A stretch of DNA of 64,000 nt, taken from positions 12,435-76,434 of the forward strand of contig DELI01000021.1 of NCBI GenBank assembly GCA_002354335.1, in the 5' to 3' direction. Made by a program: the position numbers and the translations under genes. This document shows, piece after piece, positions 54,680-63,548 of the stretch (positions within the stretch are counted from its first letter, which is position 1; each line of letters begins with the position of its first letter). The DNA comes from Sphingobacterium sp. UBA2700. Its GTDB lineage: Bacteria; Bacteroidota; Bacteroidia; Sphingobacteriales; Sphingobacteriaceae. The notes beneath the pieces were generated by a model. The model worked only from the letters and a program-made list of their open reading frames with translations, had not been told where the DNA came from and searched no databases.

Positions 54680-56362
54680 ATGTCTGACGAAAAAATTATT
54701 TTTTCGATGGCCGGTGTTAATAAAATACACCCACCATCCAAACAAGTTCTAAAAAATATCTATCTATCTTTTTTCTACGGAGCAAAAATCGGGGTTATCG
54801 GTTTAAATGGTTCCGGGAAATCATCCCTATTGAAGATTATTGCAGGAATTGATAAATCCTACCAAGGTGAAGTTGTGTTCTCACCAGGATATTCTGTTGG
54901 ATACCTTGCGCAAGAACCCGAACTAGACCTTACTAAAACCGTAAAGCAAGTCGTTGAAGAAGGCGTAGCAGAAACAACAGCCATCCTTCAGGAATATGAA
55001 GAGATCAACGAGAAATTCGGATTGCCGGAGGTTTATGAGGATGCTGATGCGATGGATAAATTGTTAGCCAGACAAGGGGAATTGCAAGATATCATCGATG
55101 CAACGAACGCTTGGGAATTAGATGCAAAACTAGAAAGAGCGATGGACGCATTGCGTTGTCCGGAGCCTGATGCGCTGATTGCCAATTTGTCAGGTGGTGA
55201 GCGAAGAAGGGTGGCATTGTGTCGATTATTATTGCAAGAACCAGATGTTTTATTGCTAGATGAGCCTACCAACCACTTGGATGCTGAGTCTATTGATTGG
55301 TTAGAGCAGCACTTGCAACAATATAAAGGAACGGTAATCGCTGTAACACACGACCGTTATTTCCTTGATAATGTTGCCGGTTGGATCTTAGAGCTTGATC
55401 GTGGTGAAGGTATTCCTTGGAAAGGTAATTACTCTTCTTGGTTGGATCAAAAAGCGAAACGCTTAGCACAAGAAGAAAAGCAAGAAACTAAACGTCAAAA
55501 AACCTTAGAACGTGAATTAGAATGGGTGAAGATGGCCCCTAAAGCACGCCATGCTAAGTCAAAAGCACGTTTACATAATTACGAAAAATTAGCTTCTGAG
55601 GAAACGAAAGAACGCGAAGAAAAACTTGAGTTATTCATCCCACCGGGACCTAGATTAGGTAATGTGGTTATTGAGGCTGAAAATGTCTCTAAATCGTACG
55701 GCGATCGCATCTTATTCGAAAACCTAAGTTTCTCTTTGCCTCCAGCGGGAATCGTCGGTATTATCGGTCCTAACGGGGTCGGTAAAACAACGCTTTTCCG
55801 CCTAATTACCGGCCAGGAGCAACCTGATTCAGGAACGTTTAAAGTAGGTGAGACCGTTGTGTTAGGTTATGTCGACCAAATGCATGATGACCTTGATCCG
55901 AACAAAACAGTATGGGAGAATATTACAGGTGGCAATGAAAACATCTTGTTAGGAAATAAGCAGGTCAACTCAAGAGCCTATGTGTCAAAATTCAACTTCA
56001 ACGGTGGAGATCAGCAGAAGAAAATATCTGTATTATCCGGAGGTGAGAGAAATCGTGTACATTTGGCAATTACATTGAAGAAAGGTTCAAACGTATTATT
56101 ACTGGATGAGCCTACCAACGATATTGACGTAAATACCCTTCGTGCATTGGAGGAAGGATTGGACAACTTCGGTGGATGCGCTGTTGTTATATCCCACGAC
56201 CGCTGGTTCTTAAATCGAATTTGTACACATATTCTGGCATTCGAAGGCGATTCACAAGTGTATTTCTTCGAAGGTAACTATACGGAATATGAAGAAAACC
56301 GTAAAAAACGCTTAGGCGATGTCGCTCCGAAAAGAGTGAAGTATAAAAAATTAGTAAAATAG
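54680..56362 (+). CDS. ettA: ABC-F translation factor, EttA-like
   Basis: A 560-residue soluble protein with two ABC cassettes and no membrane domain. The first has Walker A GLNGSGKSSLL, signature LSGGERRRV and Walker B VLLLDEPTNHLDAES; the second has GPNGVGKTTL and LSGGERNRV. The EttA arm region and the conserved linker between cassettes (about 245-325, KQETKRQKTLERELEWVKMAPKARHAK region) fit EttA, which gates the ribosome according to energy state. It opens a run with the kinase and response regulator; the kinase start lies 10 nt after its stop. EttA is the best label, though other ABC-F roles are possible. Confidence 0.93.
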   Translation: MSDEKIIFSMAGVNKIHPPSKQVLKNIYLSFFYGAKIGVIGLNGSGKSSLLKIIAGIDKSYQGEVVFSPGYSVGYLAQEPELDLTKTVKQVVEEGVAETTAILQEYEEINEKFGLPEVYEDADAMDKLLARQGELQDIIDATNAWELDAKLERAMDALRCPEPDALIANLSGGERRRVALCRLLLQEPDVLLLDEPTNHLDAESIDWLEQHLQQYKGTVIAVTHDRYFLDNVAGWILELDRGEGIPWKGNYSSWLDQKAKRLAQEEKQETKRQKTLERELEWVKMAPKARHAKSKARLHNYEKLASEETKEREEKLELFIPPGPRLGNVVIEAENVSKSYGDRILFENLSFSLPPAGIVGIIGPNGVGKTTLFRLITGQEQPDSGTFKVGETVVLGYVDQMHDDLDPNKTVWENITGGNENILLGNKQVNSRAYVSKFNFNGGDQQKKISVLSGGERNRVHLAITLKKGSNVLLLDEPTNDIDVNTLRALEEGLDNFGGCAVVISHDRWFLNRICTHILAFEGDSQVYFFEGNYTEYEENRKKRLGDVAPKRVKYKKLVK

Positions 56363-56372
56363 TACAGTACCA

Positions 56373-57560
56373 TTGGATTCATCAAAACTACTCAAAGCAA
56401 TCATTGAAAATGCGATTGATGGCATTATAACTATCGATCCGCATGGCATTGTGGAGAGTATAAACCCCTCCGCATTAGTGCTATTCGGCTACAAGGCCGA
56501 AGAAGTTATTGGAAATAATATTTCCATGCTAATGCCAGAGCCTGATCGCTCTAATCATGATCGGTATATCTCAACCTATGAGCAGACCGGACATAAAAAA
56601 ATCATCGGGATTGGCCGTGAAGTACGCGGCCTCAAGAAAGATGGCTCCACTTTCCCGTTCCGTCTGTCGGTAAGTGAGGTGTTCTACAAAGATGGAAAAA
56701 TCTTTACCGGCTTTGTTCATGATCTTACGAAAGAAAAGCAAGCCGAGGACGAACTGAAGAAACATGCCCTAGAACTCGAAACGAAAGTTAGAGAGAGAAC
56801 AAAAGACTTGATAAAACTGGTTTCTGAACTTGAAAAAGCCAAAGCAGATGTCAGCGTTTCGTTGGAAAAGGAAAAGGAATTGAACCAGTTGAAGTCGCGC
56901 TTCGTGTCGATGGCTTCACATGAATTCAGAACGCCTTTAAGCTCCGTACAACTATCCGCATCCTTGATCGACCGCTATGTAGAGAAGTCAGAATATGGAC
57001 CTATTGAAAAGCATACGGCGCGTATCAAAGGCTCGGTTCAATTATTGAATACCATACTGAATGACTTCCTTTCCCTGGAAAAACTGGAGGCTGGCGTCGT
57101 AGTCGTGAATAAAGCGGATACTAATATTGTGCAGCTAGGTGAGGAAATAGCGGAAGAGATGCAGCTGATTTGTAAAAAGAACCAGCATATTGTTTATCAG
57201 CATACGGGCGAAGTTTCGAACTTCTATGTGGATCCGAATCTATTGAAAAACAGTATCATCAATCTGGTCTCTAATGCCATCAAATACTCCGGCGAAGATA
57301 CCTTTATTGAATTCAGTACGGAAATCGATAAGGATAATCTACTAGTGACCGTTAAAGATAATGGTATTGGAATTCCGAAAGACGAACAAGCAAATCTAAC
57401 GGAACCATTCTTTAGAGCAAATAATACAGGAAATATACCAGGTACCGGCTTGGGGCTAAATATCGTAAAACGTTATGTAGGATTGATGGGAGGACAGATG
57501 GATTATTGGTCCGAAGTAAACCAAGGTGCTATTTTTAAAATGAGTTTTACCCAACTATAA
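56373..57560 (+). CDS. FixL-like haem-PAS histidine kinase, cytoplasmic
   Basis: A 395-residue soluble kinase. The PAS domain (about 5-125) has a likely haem ligand H62 in SNHDRY and an Arg R82 in IIGIGREVRG, 20 residues apart as in Bradyrhizobium FixL (H200 and R220), plus FTGFVHDLT near its end. A coiled coil (about 122-180) leads to the H-box H183 (MASHEFRTPL), the N-box N301 (NLVSNAIKYS) and the G-boxes DNGIGIP and GTGLGL. No membrane helix is seen. The start is TTG 56373, 10 nt after ettA; no ATG fits. It overlaps the regulator gene by one base, so it probably senses oxygen and phosphorylates it. Confidence 0.85.
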   Translation: MDSSKLLKAIIENAIDGIITIDPHGIVESINPSALVLFGYKAEEVIGNNISMLMPEPDRSNHDRYISTYEQTGHKKIIGIGREVRGLKKDGSTFPFRLSVSEVFYKDGKIFTGFVHDLTKEKQAEDELKKHALELETKVRERTKDLIKLVSELEKAKADVSVSLEKEKELNQLKSRFVSMASHEFRTPLSSVQLSASLIDRYVEKSEYGPIEKHTARIKGSVQLLNTILNDFLSLEKLEAGVVVVNKADTNIVQLGEEIAEEMQLICKKNQHIVYQHTGEVSNFYVDPNLLKNSIINLVSNAIKYSGEDTFIEFSTEIDKDNLLVTVKDNGIGIPKDEQANLTEPFFRANNTGNIPGTGLGLNIVKRYVGLMGGQMDYWSEVNQGAIFKMSFTQL

Positions 57561-58618
57561 TGGAAAAAAGAAAAATCTTAATCATCGAAGATAATAGTGA
57601 TATCCGAGAGAGCACAGCAGAGATTTTAGAATTAACAGGTGAATATACCGTCATTGTTGCGGAGGAAGGAAAGACAGGGGTGGAGATGGCAATGAAACAT
57701 CACCCTGACTTAATTCTTTGTGATATAATGATGCCTGAACTGGATGGTTATGGCGTGTTGTACATGTTAGGAAAGCACGAGGAAACTCAACACATTCCTT
57801 TCATTTTCTTAACAGCGAAAACAGAGAAAGCCGACGTCCGTAAAGCCATGGAGATGGGGGCAGACGATTATCTGACCAAGCCTTTTGACGACTTGGAACT
57901 ATTGAATGCCATAGAAAGCCGTTTTAAAAAACGCCAGCAATTACAGGCAAAAGCAAGTCCCAATATCGATAGCCTACGCCTGGACGAATCAGAACAAGCA
58001 TATCTATTGCAGGACCTGGCAAGTAATGGACGCGTAAAATCAATCAAGAAAAAACAAACAATTTATGAAGCTGGAGATACGCCAGTATATGTCTATTACA
58101 TCAAAAAAGGAAAAGTACGTAGTTTCTTGAACTATAAAGATGGGCGCGAATTGTCTACCAATATTTATATAGAGGATCAATTCTTCGGATTAGAATCTGT
58201 GTTGCTGAATATCAAATATGGCGATAATACAGCGACTCTGGAGGATGCCGAAATCGCCTTGATTCACAAGGATGCTTTCTTCGAATTGATGTACAAGAAA
58301 CCGGCAATAGCGACCAAGCTGATCAAATTGTTATCTCAAAATATTCGTGACAAAGAAGAACAGATGCTAGGATTCGCATACGACTCCGTAAGGAAGCGGG
58401 TCGCAAATGCTCTAGTTAATGTAGCAGAGAAGTCCGAAGCGGATATGGACGAGGTAACCATTAAAATATCGCGTGATGATCTGGCGGCATTAGCGGGAAC
58501 AGCAAACGAAACTATTTCTAGAATGCTTGCCGATTTTAAAGATGAACGTCTTTTAACAAAAGAAGGTAATGCAATCAAAATATTCTCGATCGCAAAGCTA
58601 AAGAACATTAAACAATAA
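57560..58618 (+). CDS. Response regulator fused to CRP/FNR DNA-binding module (FixJ/FixK-like fusion)
   Basis: A 352-residue protein. The receiver (1-125) has E10, D11, phosphoacceptor D55 (LILCDIMMPE), T85 and K107. A cyclic-nucleotide-type beta-roll follows (about 150-265), then a CRP-type helix-turn-helix (about 300-345). The recognition helix E317-T-I-S320-R321 has the E..SR spacing of FNR and FixK, which contact TTGAT or GTGAT half-sites. It lacks an FNR iron-sulphur Cys cluster, so oxygen input should come through the kinase. The ATG overlaps the kinase TAA. A terminator lies at 58687. It probably binds the palindrome at 59009. Confidence 0.88.
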   Translation: MEKRKILIIEDNSDIRESTAEILELTGEYTVIVAEEGKTGVEMAMKHHPDLILCDIMMPELDGYGVLYMLGKHEETQHIPFIFLTAKTEKADVRKAMEMGADDYLTKPFDDLELLNAIESRFKKRQQLQAKASPNIDSLRLDESEQAYLLQDLASNGRVKSIKKKQTIYEAGDTPVYVYYIKKGKVRSFLNYKDGRELSTNIYIEDQFFGLESVLLNIKYGDNTATLEDAEIALIHKDAFFELMYKKPAIATKLIKLLSQNIRDKEEQMLGFAYDSVRKRVANALVNVAEKSEADMDEVTIKISRDDLAALAGTANETISRMLADFKDERLLTKEGNAIKIFSIAKLKNIKQ

Positions 58619-58686
58619 AATCTTAGCAACTTAAAGGTAATTGATGATGTTGCTTTCACGCGCATTTCAAAAAATGAATAAATAGG

Positions 58687-58712
58687 AAGAGCCCTTATAA
58701 GGGCTCTTTTCT
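58687..58712 (+). terminator. Terminator of the ettA-kinase-regulator run
   Basis: AAGAGCCCTT (58687-58696) pairs with AAGGGCTCTT (58699-58708), and a T-rich tail follows. Confidence 0.88.
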
Positions 58713-59008
58713 TTTGCTGAAATTCTAACGGATAAACAAGTATTAAGCCTGTAATCTTGATGATTAGTAAATGCCAAATATGCCTGTTACAATCATCAAT
58801 TTTATCCGTTGATCCCAATTAAACCACATCTAATTTTTTTTCCTTCTTCCAACAATGCTATTCTTAAAATAAAAAAATATATATCATGGTTATTGGGTTG
58901 ATAACTAGTTGGTTAAAATGTGAACAAATCCCTCCAAATAAGAGTTGATTCAAATGATATTGCAGGTAATAGATACCATTCAATATCGAATTAACACCAT
59001 GCCAATGG
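58713..59008. other. Intergenic region upstream of the hemN operon
   Basis: About 300 AT-rich bases without a credible ORF. TTGATTCAA at 58945-58953 resembles paired FNR half-sites without the usual spacer, which is not convincing. The clear site is the palindrome at 59009. Confidence 0.4.
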
Positions 59009-59024
59009 AGTGATATATATCACT
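59009..59024. promoter_or_regulatory. FNR/FixK-like palindromic operator
   Basis: AGTGATATATATCACT is a perfect 16-bp palindrome. It fits GTGAT-N4-ATCAC, close to the FNR (TTGAT-N4-ATCAA) and CRP (TGTGA-N6-TCACA) consensus. It centres about 64 nt before the predicted start of transcription of the hemN operon, a class I activator position. Confidence 0.7.
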
Positions 59025-59067
59025 TCTTTACATGATGCCATTCACTAGTTCATCCTCCATTTAAGCC

Positions 59068-59075
59068 TACCTTTG
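59068..59075 (+). promoter_or_regulatory. -7 promoter element of the hemN operon
   Basis: TACCTTTG, 24 nt before the ATG at 59100. No strong -33 box was seen, as expected for an activator-dependent promoter. Confidence 0.6.
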
Positions 59076-59099
59076 GGCTAATTAGCTACAAATTTAGGA

Positions 59100-59519
59100 A
59101 TGAGAGTGATTGCATACAATATATTAGATCAAGAGAAGGAAATCTTGGCTAAGGCAAATGCCAAAGTCCATGATCTGACTTTGATATCGAACGAGCTAAA
59201 TTTCAGTACGATCCACTTTGCAATGGGCAAAGAGGCCGTATTGATTTCGGATCGCGATATTCTCGATCGTGTAATGTTATTTGAATTGTACAAAATGGGG
59301 GTTAAAAGCGTGATTACTCGTTCTAGAACTACCGATCATATAGACCTTGATTATGCTGGTGAATTAAAAATGCACGTGGCAAATGTTCCGTTCGACTCTT
59401 CAATGGAAAGTATAGCCAAACAAACAATTCAAAATCTAACCCAATGGATGGTGGGGGGATGTGCCGGAGACGCGTGCCAATGTCGAATGGACTGTGCTAA
59501 CAGGACTAAACAAAGTTAA
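59100..59519 (+). CDS. D-2-hydroxyacid dehydrogenase-like catalytic-domain protein with Cys-rich tail
   Basis: A 139-residue protein. Residues about 1-118 resemble the N-terminal catalytic domain of D-lactate-type dehydrogenases (segments VLISDRDILDRVMLFEL, GVKSVITRSRTTDHIDLDYA, MHVANVPFDSSMESIAKQTI). The NAD-binding domain is absent, so a normal dehydrogenase is ruled out. Instead, a short tail GGCAGDACQCRMDC carries four Cys that could bind metal or an iron-sulphur cluster. It is the first gene of the hemN-ccoI-ccoS operon, 1 nt before hemN, suggesting a role in low-oxygen metabolism. This assignment is by eye. Confidence 0.55.
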   Translation: MRVIAYNILDQEKEILAKANAKVHDLTLISNELNFSTIHFAMGKEAVLISDRDILDRVMLFELYKMGVKSVITRSRTTDHIDLDYAGELKMHVANVPFDSSMESIAKQTIQNLTQWMVGGCAGDACQCRMDCANRTKQS

Positions 59520-59520
59520 G

Positions 59521-60885
59521 ATGGAAAATCCAGATTTAAATCAATTAATCAGCAAATATAATGTTGCTGCACCTCGTTATACGAGCTACCCAACTGTCCC
59601 TTTTTGGGAAAATAATGCTTTCAACGAAGAAGATTGGCGCTTTCGAGTGGCACAAAATTTTAAGAGCTCGAAGCACAATGGGATAAGCATTTACATCCAT
59701 CTTCCATACTGTGAAAGCCTATGCACGTATTGCGGCTGCAATACCCGAATCACCAAGAACCATAATGTAGAAACACCATACATTGAGTCGCTGCTAAAAG
59801 AGTGGAATATGTACAAACGAATCCTGGGAGATGAATCATTGTTAATTAGCGAGATTCACTTAGGAGGCGGTACACCAACATTCTTTAAGGCAGAAAACTT
59901 AAGAAGACTGATCAACGGATTGCTGTCAGGAAATAGAAAAGCTGCAGAAGCTTCATTCTCCTTCGAAGCACATCCAGCAAATACCACATATGATCATTTG
60001 AAAACCCTTTATGATTTAGGGTTCAAAAGATTAAGTTTAGGAATCCAGGACTTCGATGAAAAGGTACAGTTCATCATCAACCGCCACCAAACGGTAGAGG
60101 ACGTCGATCGGGTGATGAAAGATGCACGTGAAATCGGATACGACTCCATCAATTTTGATTTAATATACGGACTGCCATTGCAGACAGCCGAGTCGGTAAA
60201 GATGACGATTGAACATTCTTTGCGCTTAAATCCAGACCGTATTTCTTTCTATAGCTATGCGCATGTGCCATGGATTAAACCTGGACAACGCCGATTTACA
60301 GAGCATGACCTTCCGGTTGGCGAAGAAAAATTGAACTTATATAAATTAGGAAAAGAAATGATCCAGGCCGCAGGATTCAAAGATGTCGGAATGGATCACT
60401 TCTCCAAAGTAGAAGATGCGTTATATTTAGCGCTGAAAAGTGGTGGCTTACATCGTAACTTTATGGGCTATGCCGATCGTTATACACCGCTATTGCTTGG
60501 ATTGGGCGTCTCGTCCATCAGTGATGCCTGGACGGGCTTTGCACAAAATGTTAAAACAGTAGAAGAGTATCATGCGTTAATAGGAGAAGGAAAACTTCCG
60601 GTGGTGAAAGGACACCTGTTGACAGATCTTGATACACATATTCGTCAATATATTCTCGACATGATGTGCCGCGGAAAAGTTATATTGAAAGATAACGTGA
60701 AAGAAAACGAGGATATACTGAAGCGTTTGCAACCTATGATAGCCGATGGCTTAGTCACCGTAACAAACAATAAGGTCGAGATAACACAAGTGGGGAAATC
60801 CTTCCTGCGCAATGTCTGCATGGCATTTGACGTCAGATTACACGAAACTCAGGAAAGAGAAAACCTCTTCAGCCAAGCAATATAG
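59521..60885 (+). CDS. hemN: Oxygen-independent coproporphyrinogen III oxidase
   Basis: A radical SAM enzyme that makes protoporphyrinogen without oxygen. The 454-residue protein has C64-x3-C68-x2-C71-G-C73 (YCESLCTYCGCN), as in HemN, and the upstream RYTSYPT motif near residue 19. The start at 59521 (MENPDLNQLISKYN) gives the right N-terminus; the longer frame from 59461 overlaps the previous gene. It lies 1 nt after the hydroxyacid dehydrogenase-like gene and 10 nt before ccoI. Its role under low oxygen matches the oxygen-sensing pair upstream. Confidence 0.96.
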   Translation: MENPDLNQLISKYNVAAPRYTSYPTVPFWENNAFNEEDWRFRVAQNFKSSKHNGISIYIHLPYCESLCTYCGCNTRITKNHNVETPYIESLLKEWNMYKRILGDESLLISEIHLGGGTPTFFKAENLRRLINGLLSGNRKAAEASFSFEAHPANTTYDHLKTLYDLGFKRLSLGIQDFDEKVQFIINRHQTVEDVDRVMKDAREIGYDSINFDLIYGLPLQTAESVKMTIEHSLRLNPDRISFYSYAHVPWIKPGQRRFTEHDLPVGEEKLNLYKLGKEMIQAAGFKDVGMDHFSKVEDALYLALKSGGLHRNFMGYADRYTPLLLGLGVSSISDAWTGFAQNVKTVEEYHALIGEGKLPVVKGHLLTDLDTHIRQYILDMMCRGKVILKDNVKENEDILKRLQPMIADGLVTVTNNKVEITQVGKSFLRNVCMAFDVRLHETQERENLFSQAI

Positions 60886-60895
60886 TCGTAATGCC

Positions 60896-63292
60896 ATGGA
60901 TGTAAGGAATGAATTAAAGCTGGATACCAATTGTTACCACTGCGGTGATACAATTGAAGATACTTCCTATATTTTAGATAAACATAGTTTTTGCTGCTTG
61001 GGCTGTCAAACAGTCTACCAAATTCTTAATGAAAATAACTTAGCGAGCTACTACAGATATAACACCCATCCGGGAAAATCGCAGAAAGCGCAAAAAGAAG
61101 ACTTATCCTACCTGGATGAACCCAATATTATTGCCAAGTTGGTCGATTACCAAGATGACAACATGGCTATCATCACATTCTATGTGCCTGCTATACACTG
61201 TTCTTCCTGTATCTGGTTGCTAGAAAATCTCTATAAGTTAAACCCTGGAGTGAAAACTTCTCAGGTCGACTTCATGAAGAAGCAAGCCAGCATAACCTTC
61301 TTTAAAAACGAAATATCACTCCGCGAATTAGTCGAACTTTTACATCAAATAGGCTACGACCCGAAAATTACATTGCAGGATGTTATCAAGGAAAGTAAAA
61401 AGGTAAATCAAAATAAACTGATCGCCAAGATTACTGTTGCAGGATTCTGCTTCGGTAACTCCATGATGATCTCCTTTCCGGAGTATTTCGGAATGGCAGA
61501 GTTCGAGCGTCAATATACCAGCTTCTTTGGCTATATGAACCTTGCTTTCGGACTGCCGGTCCTACTATTCAGTGCTTCGGACTATTTTAAGTCGGCCTGG
61601 TACAGTCTGAAACAAAAACGCCTCAACTTAGACGTGCCTTTAGCTTTAGGTATTTTCGTCTTGTTTTTCCGCTCCGCGTTTGAAATTATTTCCCAAACAG
61701 GAGCAGGCTTTATGGATACTCTCTGTAGTTTGGTATTCTTTATCCTGATCGGTAAATGGGTGCAACAACGTACGTACTACCACATATCCTTCGAGCGTGA
61801 TTATCGATCTTATTTTCCGGTCGCTGTAACGGTCATTGAAAATGAGATCAATAAACCAACGCAGATTGCAGATTTGAAAGTCGGCGATCGCATTATGGTG
61901 CGCAATAACGAGATCATCCCTGCCGACGCCATTCTGTTAAAGGGGAATGCAGCGGTAGACTTCAGCTTTGTAACCGGCGAAAGCAAGCCCGTGGAAAAAG
62001 TACTCGGTGAAGTCGTGTATGCTGGGGGTAGACAGATCGGTGAAGCAATTGAACTAGAGGTCGTAAAGGCAGTTTCTCAAAGCTACCTGACTAAACTATG
62101 GAACAACGAAAGTTTTAAACAGGTAGAAAAGAAATTTGAAACCTTCATTGGATACATCAGTAAATACTTTACCATCGGATTGCTATTAATTGCTTTTTCA
62201 GCAGCCGCATATTGGGGCGTTACTGGAAATGCAGAGAAGGCATGGGCAGCATTTACTGCAGTATTGATTATTGCTTGTCCTTGTGCATTAGCATTAAGTT
62301 CGCCTTTCACGCTCTCCGCAGCGCTCAGTATATTCGATAAGAATAAATTATACATCAAAAATACAGCAGCGATTGAACAGATGGCGGCTATTGATACCGT
62401 TGTTTTTGATAAGACCGGAACAATATCTTCGCCTAACGTGTCGAGTATGTATTTTGAAGGCGAGCTGACAGCACAGGAAAGAAGCCTTTTGTTTTCTATC
62501 TGTCGAAACTCCAATCACCCTTTAAGTCGAGAGATTATTAAATGGTTGGGCGAAGTGCCTGTATTACCGATTTCAAATTACATCGAAACGATAGGGAAGG
62601 GACAAGAGGCTGTATATCAGGATTGGGAAATGAAAGTCGGTTCGGCAAGTTTTGTCGGAACAGAGAAAAAAGATTTTGAGGGTTCAGTGGTTTATATTAG
62701 TGTTAATGGTCAAGTAAAAGGCTTATTTACCTTAGAGCAGTCCTGGCGCGAAGGGCTGACCGATGTAATCAGTAACCTCAAAGGAGATCATTATCAATTG
62801 CATTTGATATCAGGAGATAATGAACGTCGCGCAGATGCCCTTAAACTGATTTTCCCAACACAAGCAAGCTTGTTGTTCAACCAGACACCGTCGGATAAAC
62901 TAAACAAGATTGACGATTGGCAAAAAGATAACCATAAGGTCTGTATGTTGGGCGATGGATTGAACGATGCCGGCGCCTTACGTAAGGCCGACCTGGGAAT
63001 CGCCGTGTCAGATGACATTAATAATTTCTCGCCAGGTTGCGATGCTATTTTGGATGGCGCATCCTTCAGCAAGCTTCCTAAGTTCTTTAAGTTTAGTAAA
63101 GATGCCGTAAAGGTAATCAAGATGAGTTTTATGATCTCGCTGGCATATAATACGATCGGTTTGAGCTTTGCCGTACAAGGAACAATGTCGCCTTTGTTTG
63201 CCGCGATATTGATGCCGATAAGTACCGTAACGATTATTTCCTTTACAAGTTTGATGACGCGTGCATACGCAAAACGTAGAAAATTAATTTAA
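60896..63292 (+). CDS. ccoI: Copper-transporting P1B-type ATPase for cbb3 oxidase assembly (CcoI/FixI)
   Basis: A 798-residue copper exporter needed to assemble cbb3 oxidase. The N-terminus has extra Cys (C13, C16, C33, C34, C37) as in CcoI/FixI, followed by an HMA domain with C102-S-S-C105. The membrane CPC motif is C461-P-C463, the phosphorylated Asp is D505 in DKTGT, and GDGLNDAGAL is the hinge motif. The start at 60896 (MDVRNELK) was chosen over an upstream frame that overlaps hemN. It is followed by ccoS after 10 nt. FixI/CcoI is the best label, although CopA-like transport cannot be fully excluded. Confidence 0.92.
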   Translation: MDVRNELKLDTNCYHCGDTIEDTSYILDKHSFCCLGCQTVYQILNENNLASYYRYNTHPGKSQKAQKEDLSYLDEPNIIAKLVDYQDDNMAIITFYVPAIHCSSCIWLLENLYKLNPGVKTSQVDFMKKQASITFFKNEISLRELVELLHQIGYDPKITLQDVIKESKKVNQNKLIAKITVAGFCFGNSMMISFPEYFGMAEFERQYTSFFGYMNLAFGLPVLLFSASDYFKSAWYSLKQKRLNLDVPLALGIFVLFFRSAFEIISQTGAGFMDTLCSLVFFILIGKWVQQRTYYHISFERDYRSYFPVAVTVIENEINKPTQIADLKVGDRIMVRNNEIIPADAILLKGNAAVDFSFVTGESKPVEKVLGEVVYAGGRQIGEAIELEVVKAVSQSYLTKLWNNESFKQVEKKFETFIGYISKYFTIGLLLIAFSAAAYWGVTGNAEKAWAAFTAVLIIACPCALALSSPFTLSAALSIFDKNKLYIKNTAAIEQMAAIDTVVFDKTGTISSPNVSSMYFEGELTAQERSLLFSICRNSNHPLSREIIKWLGEVPVLPISNYIETIGKGQEAVYQDWEMKVGSASFVGTEKKDFEGSVVYISVNGQVKGLFTLEQSWREGLTDVISNLKGDHYQLHLISGDNERRADALKLIFPTQASLLFNQTPSDKLNKIDDWQKDNHKVCMLGDGLNDAGALRKADLGIAVSDDINNFSPGCDAILDGASFSKLPKFFKFSKDAVKVIKMSFMISLAYNTIGLSFAVQGTMSPLFAAILMPISTVTIISFTSLMTRAYAKRRKLI

Positions 63293-63302
63293 ATTTGTCC
63301 TT

Positions 63303-63482
63303 ATGAACATCATATTTATGCTGATCGGATGTAGTGTTTTTATCGCGTTGTTCTTCTTGGGCGCTTTCTTTTGGGCCTCTAAAAACGGACAACACGAGGA
63401 CACCTATACACCCTCTGTTCGAATTCTATTCGATGACGAACCAGTAGATAACGACACAGAAATGACAGAAAAGAAGGGTTAA
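63303..63482 (+). CDS. ccoS: cbb3-type cytochrome oxidase assembly protein CcoS/FixS
   Basis: A 59-residue single-helix membrane protein (about 4-25, IIFMLIGCSVFIALFFLGAFFW), followed by a short polar tail rich in Asp/Glu. This is the size and build of CcoS/FixS, which helps insert haem and copper cofactors into the cbb3 oxidase. It is 10 nt after ccoI, as in most cco clusters. The catalytic subunits ccoNO are not seen before the window ends. It is too short to be noticed by length alone; position and composition support it. Confidence 0.88.
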   Translation: MNIIFMLIGCSVFIALFFLGAFFWASKNGQHEDTYTPSVRILFDDEPVDNDTEMTEKKG

Positions 63483-63540
63483 ACGCCATTCTATCACATT
63501 TTTTTTACAATAGGCATAGTCATGCCCTAACGCTGTTGTG

Positions 63541-63548
63541 TATCTTTG
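63541..63548 (+). promoter_or_regulatory. -7 promoter element of the last gene
   Basis: TATCTTTG, 6 nt before the ATG at 63555. The -33 box is not clear. Confidence 0.5.

Noticed and set aside
58336..58818. Minus-strand ORF of 160 codons opposite the response regulator
   Set aside because: It overlaps a well-supported gene, has no recognisable protein features and no ribosome binding site.
58945..58953. TTGATTCAA as an FNR box
   Set aside because: The half-sites have no spacer, unlike FNR or FixK sites; the palindrome at 59009 is much better.
59461..59520. Longer hemN start overlapping the previous gene
   Set aside because: HemN homologues begin near the ISKYN/RYTSYPT region, which matches the ATG at 59521.
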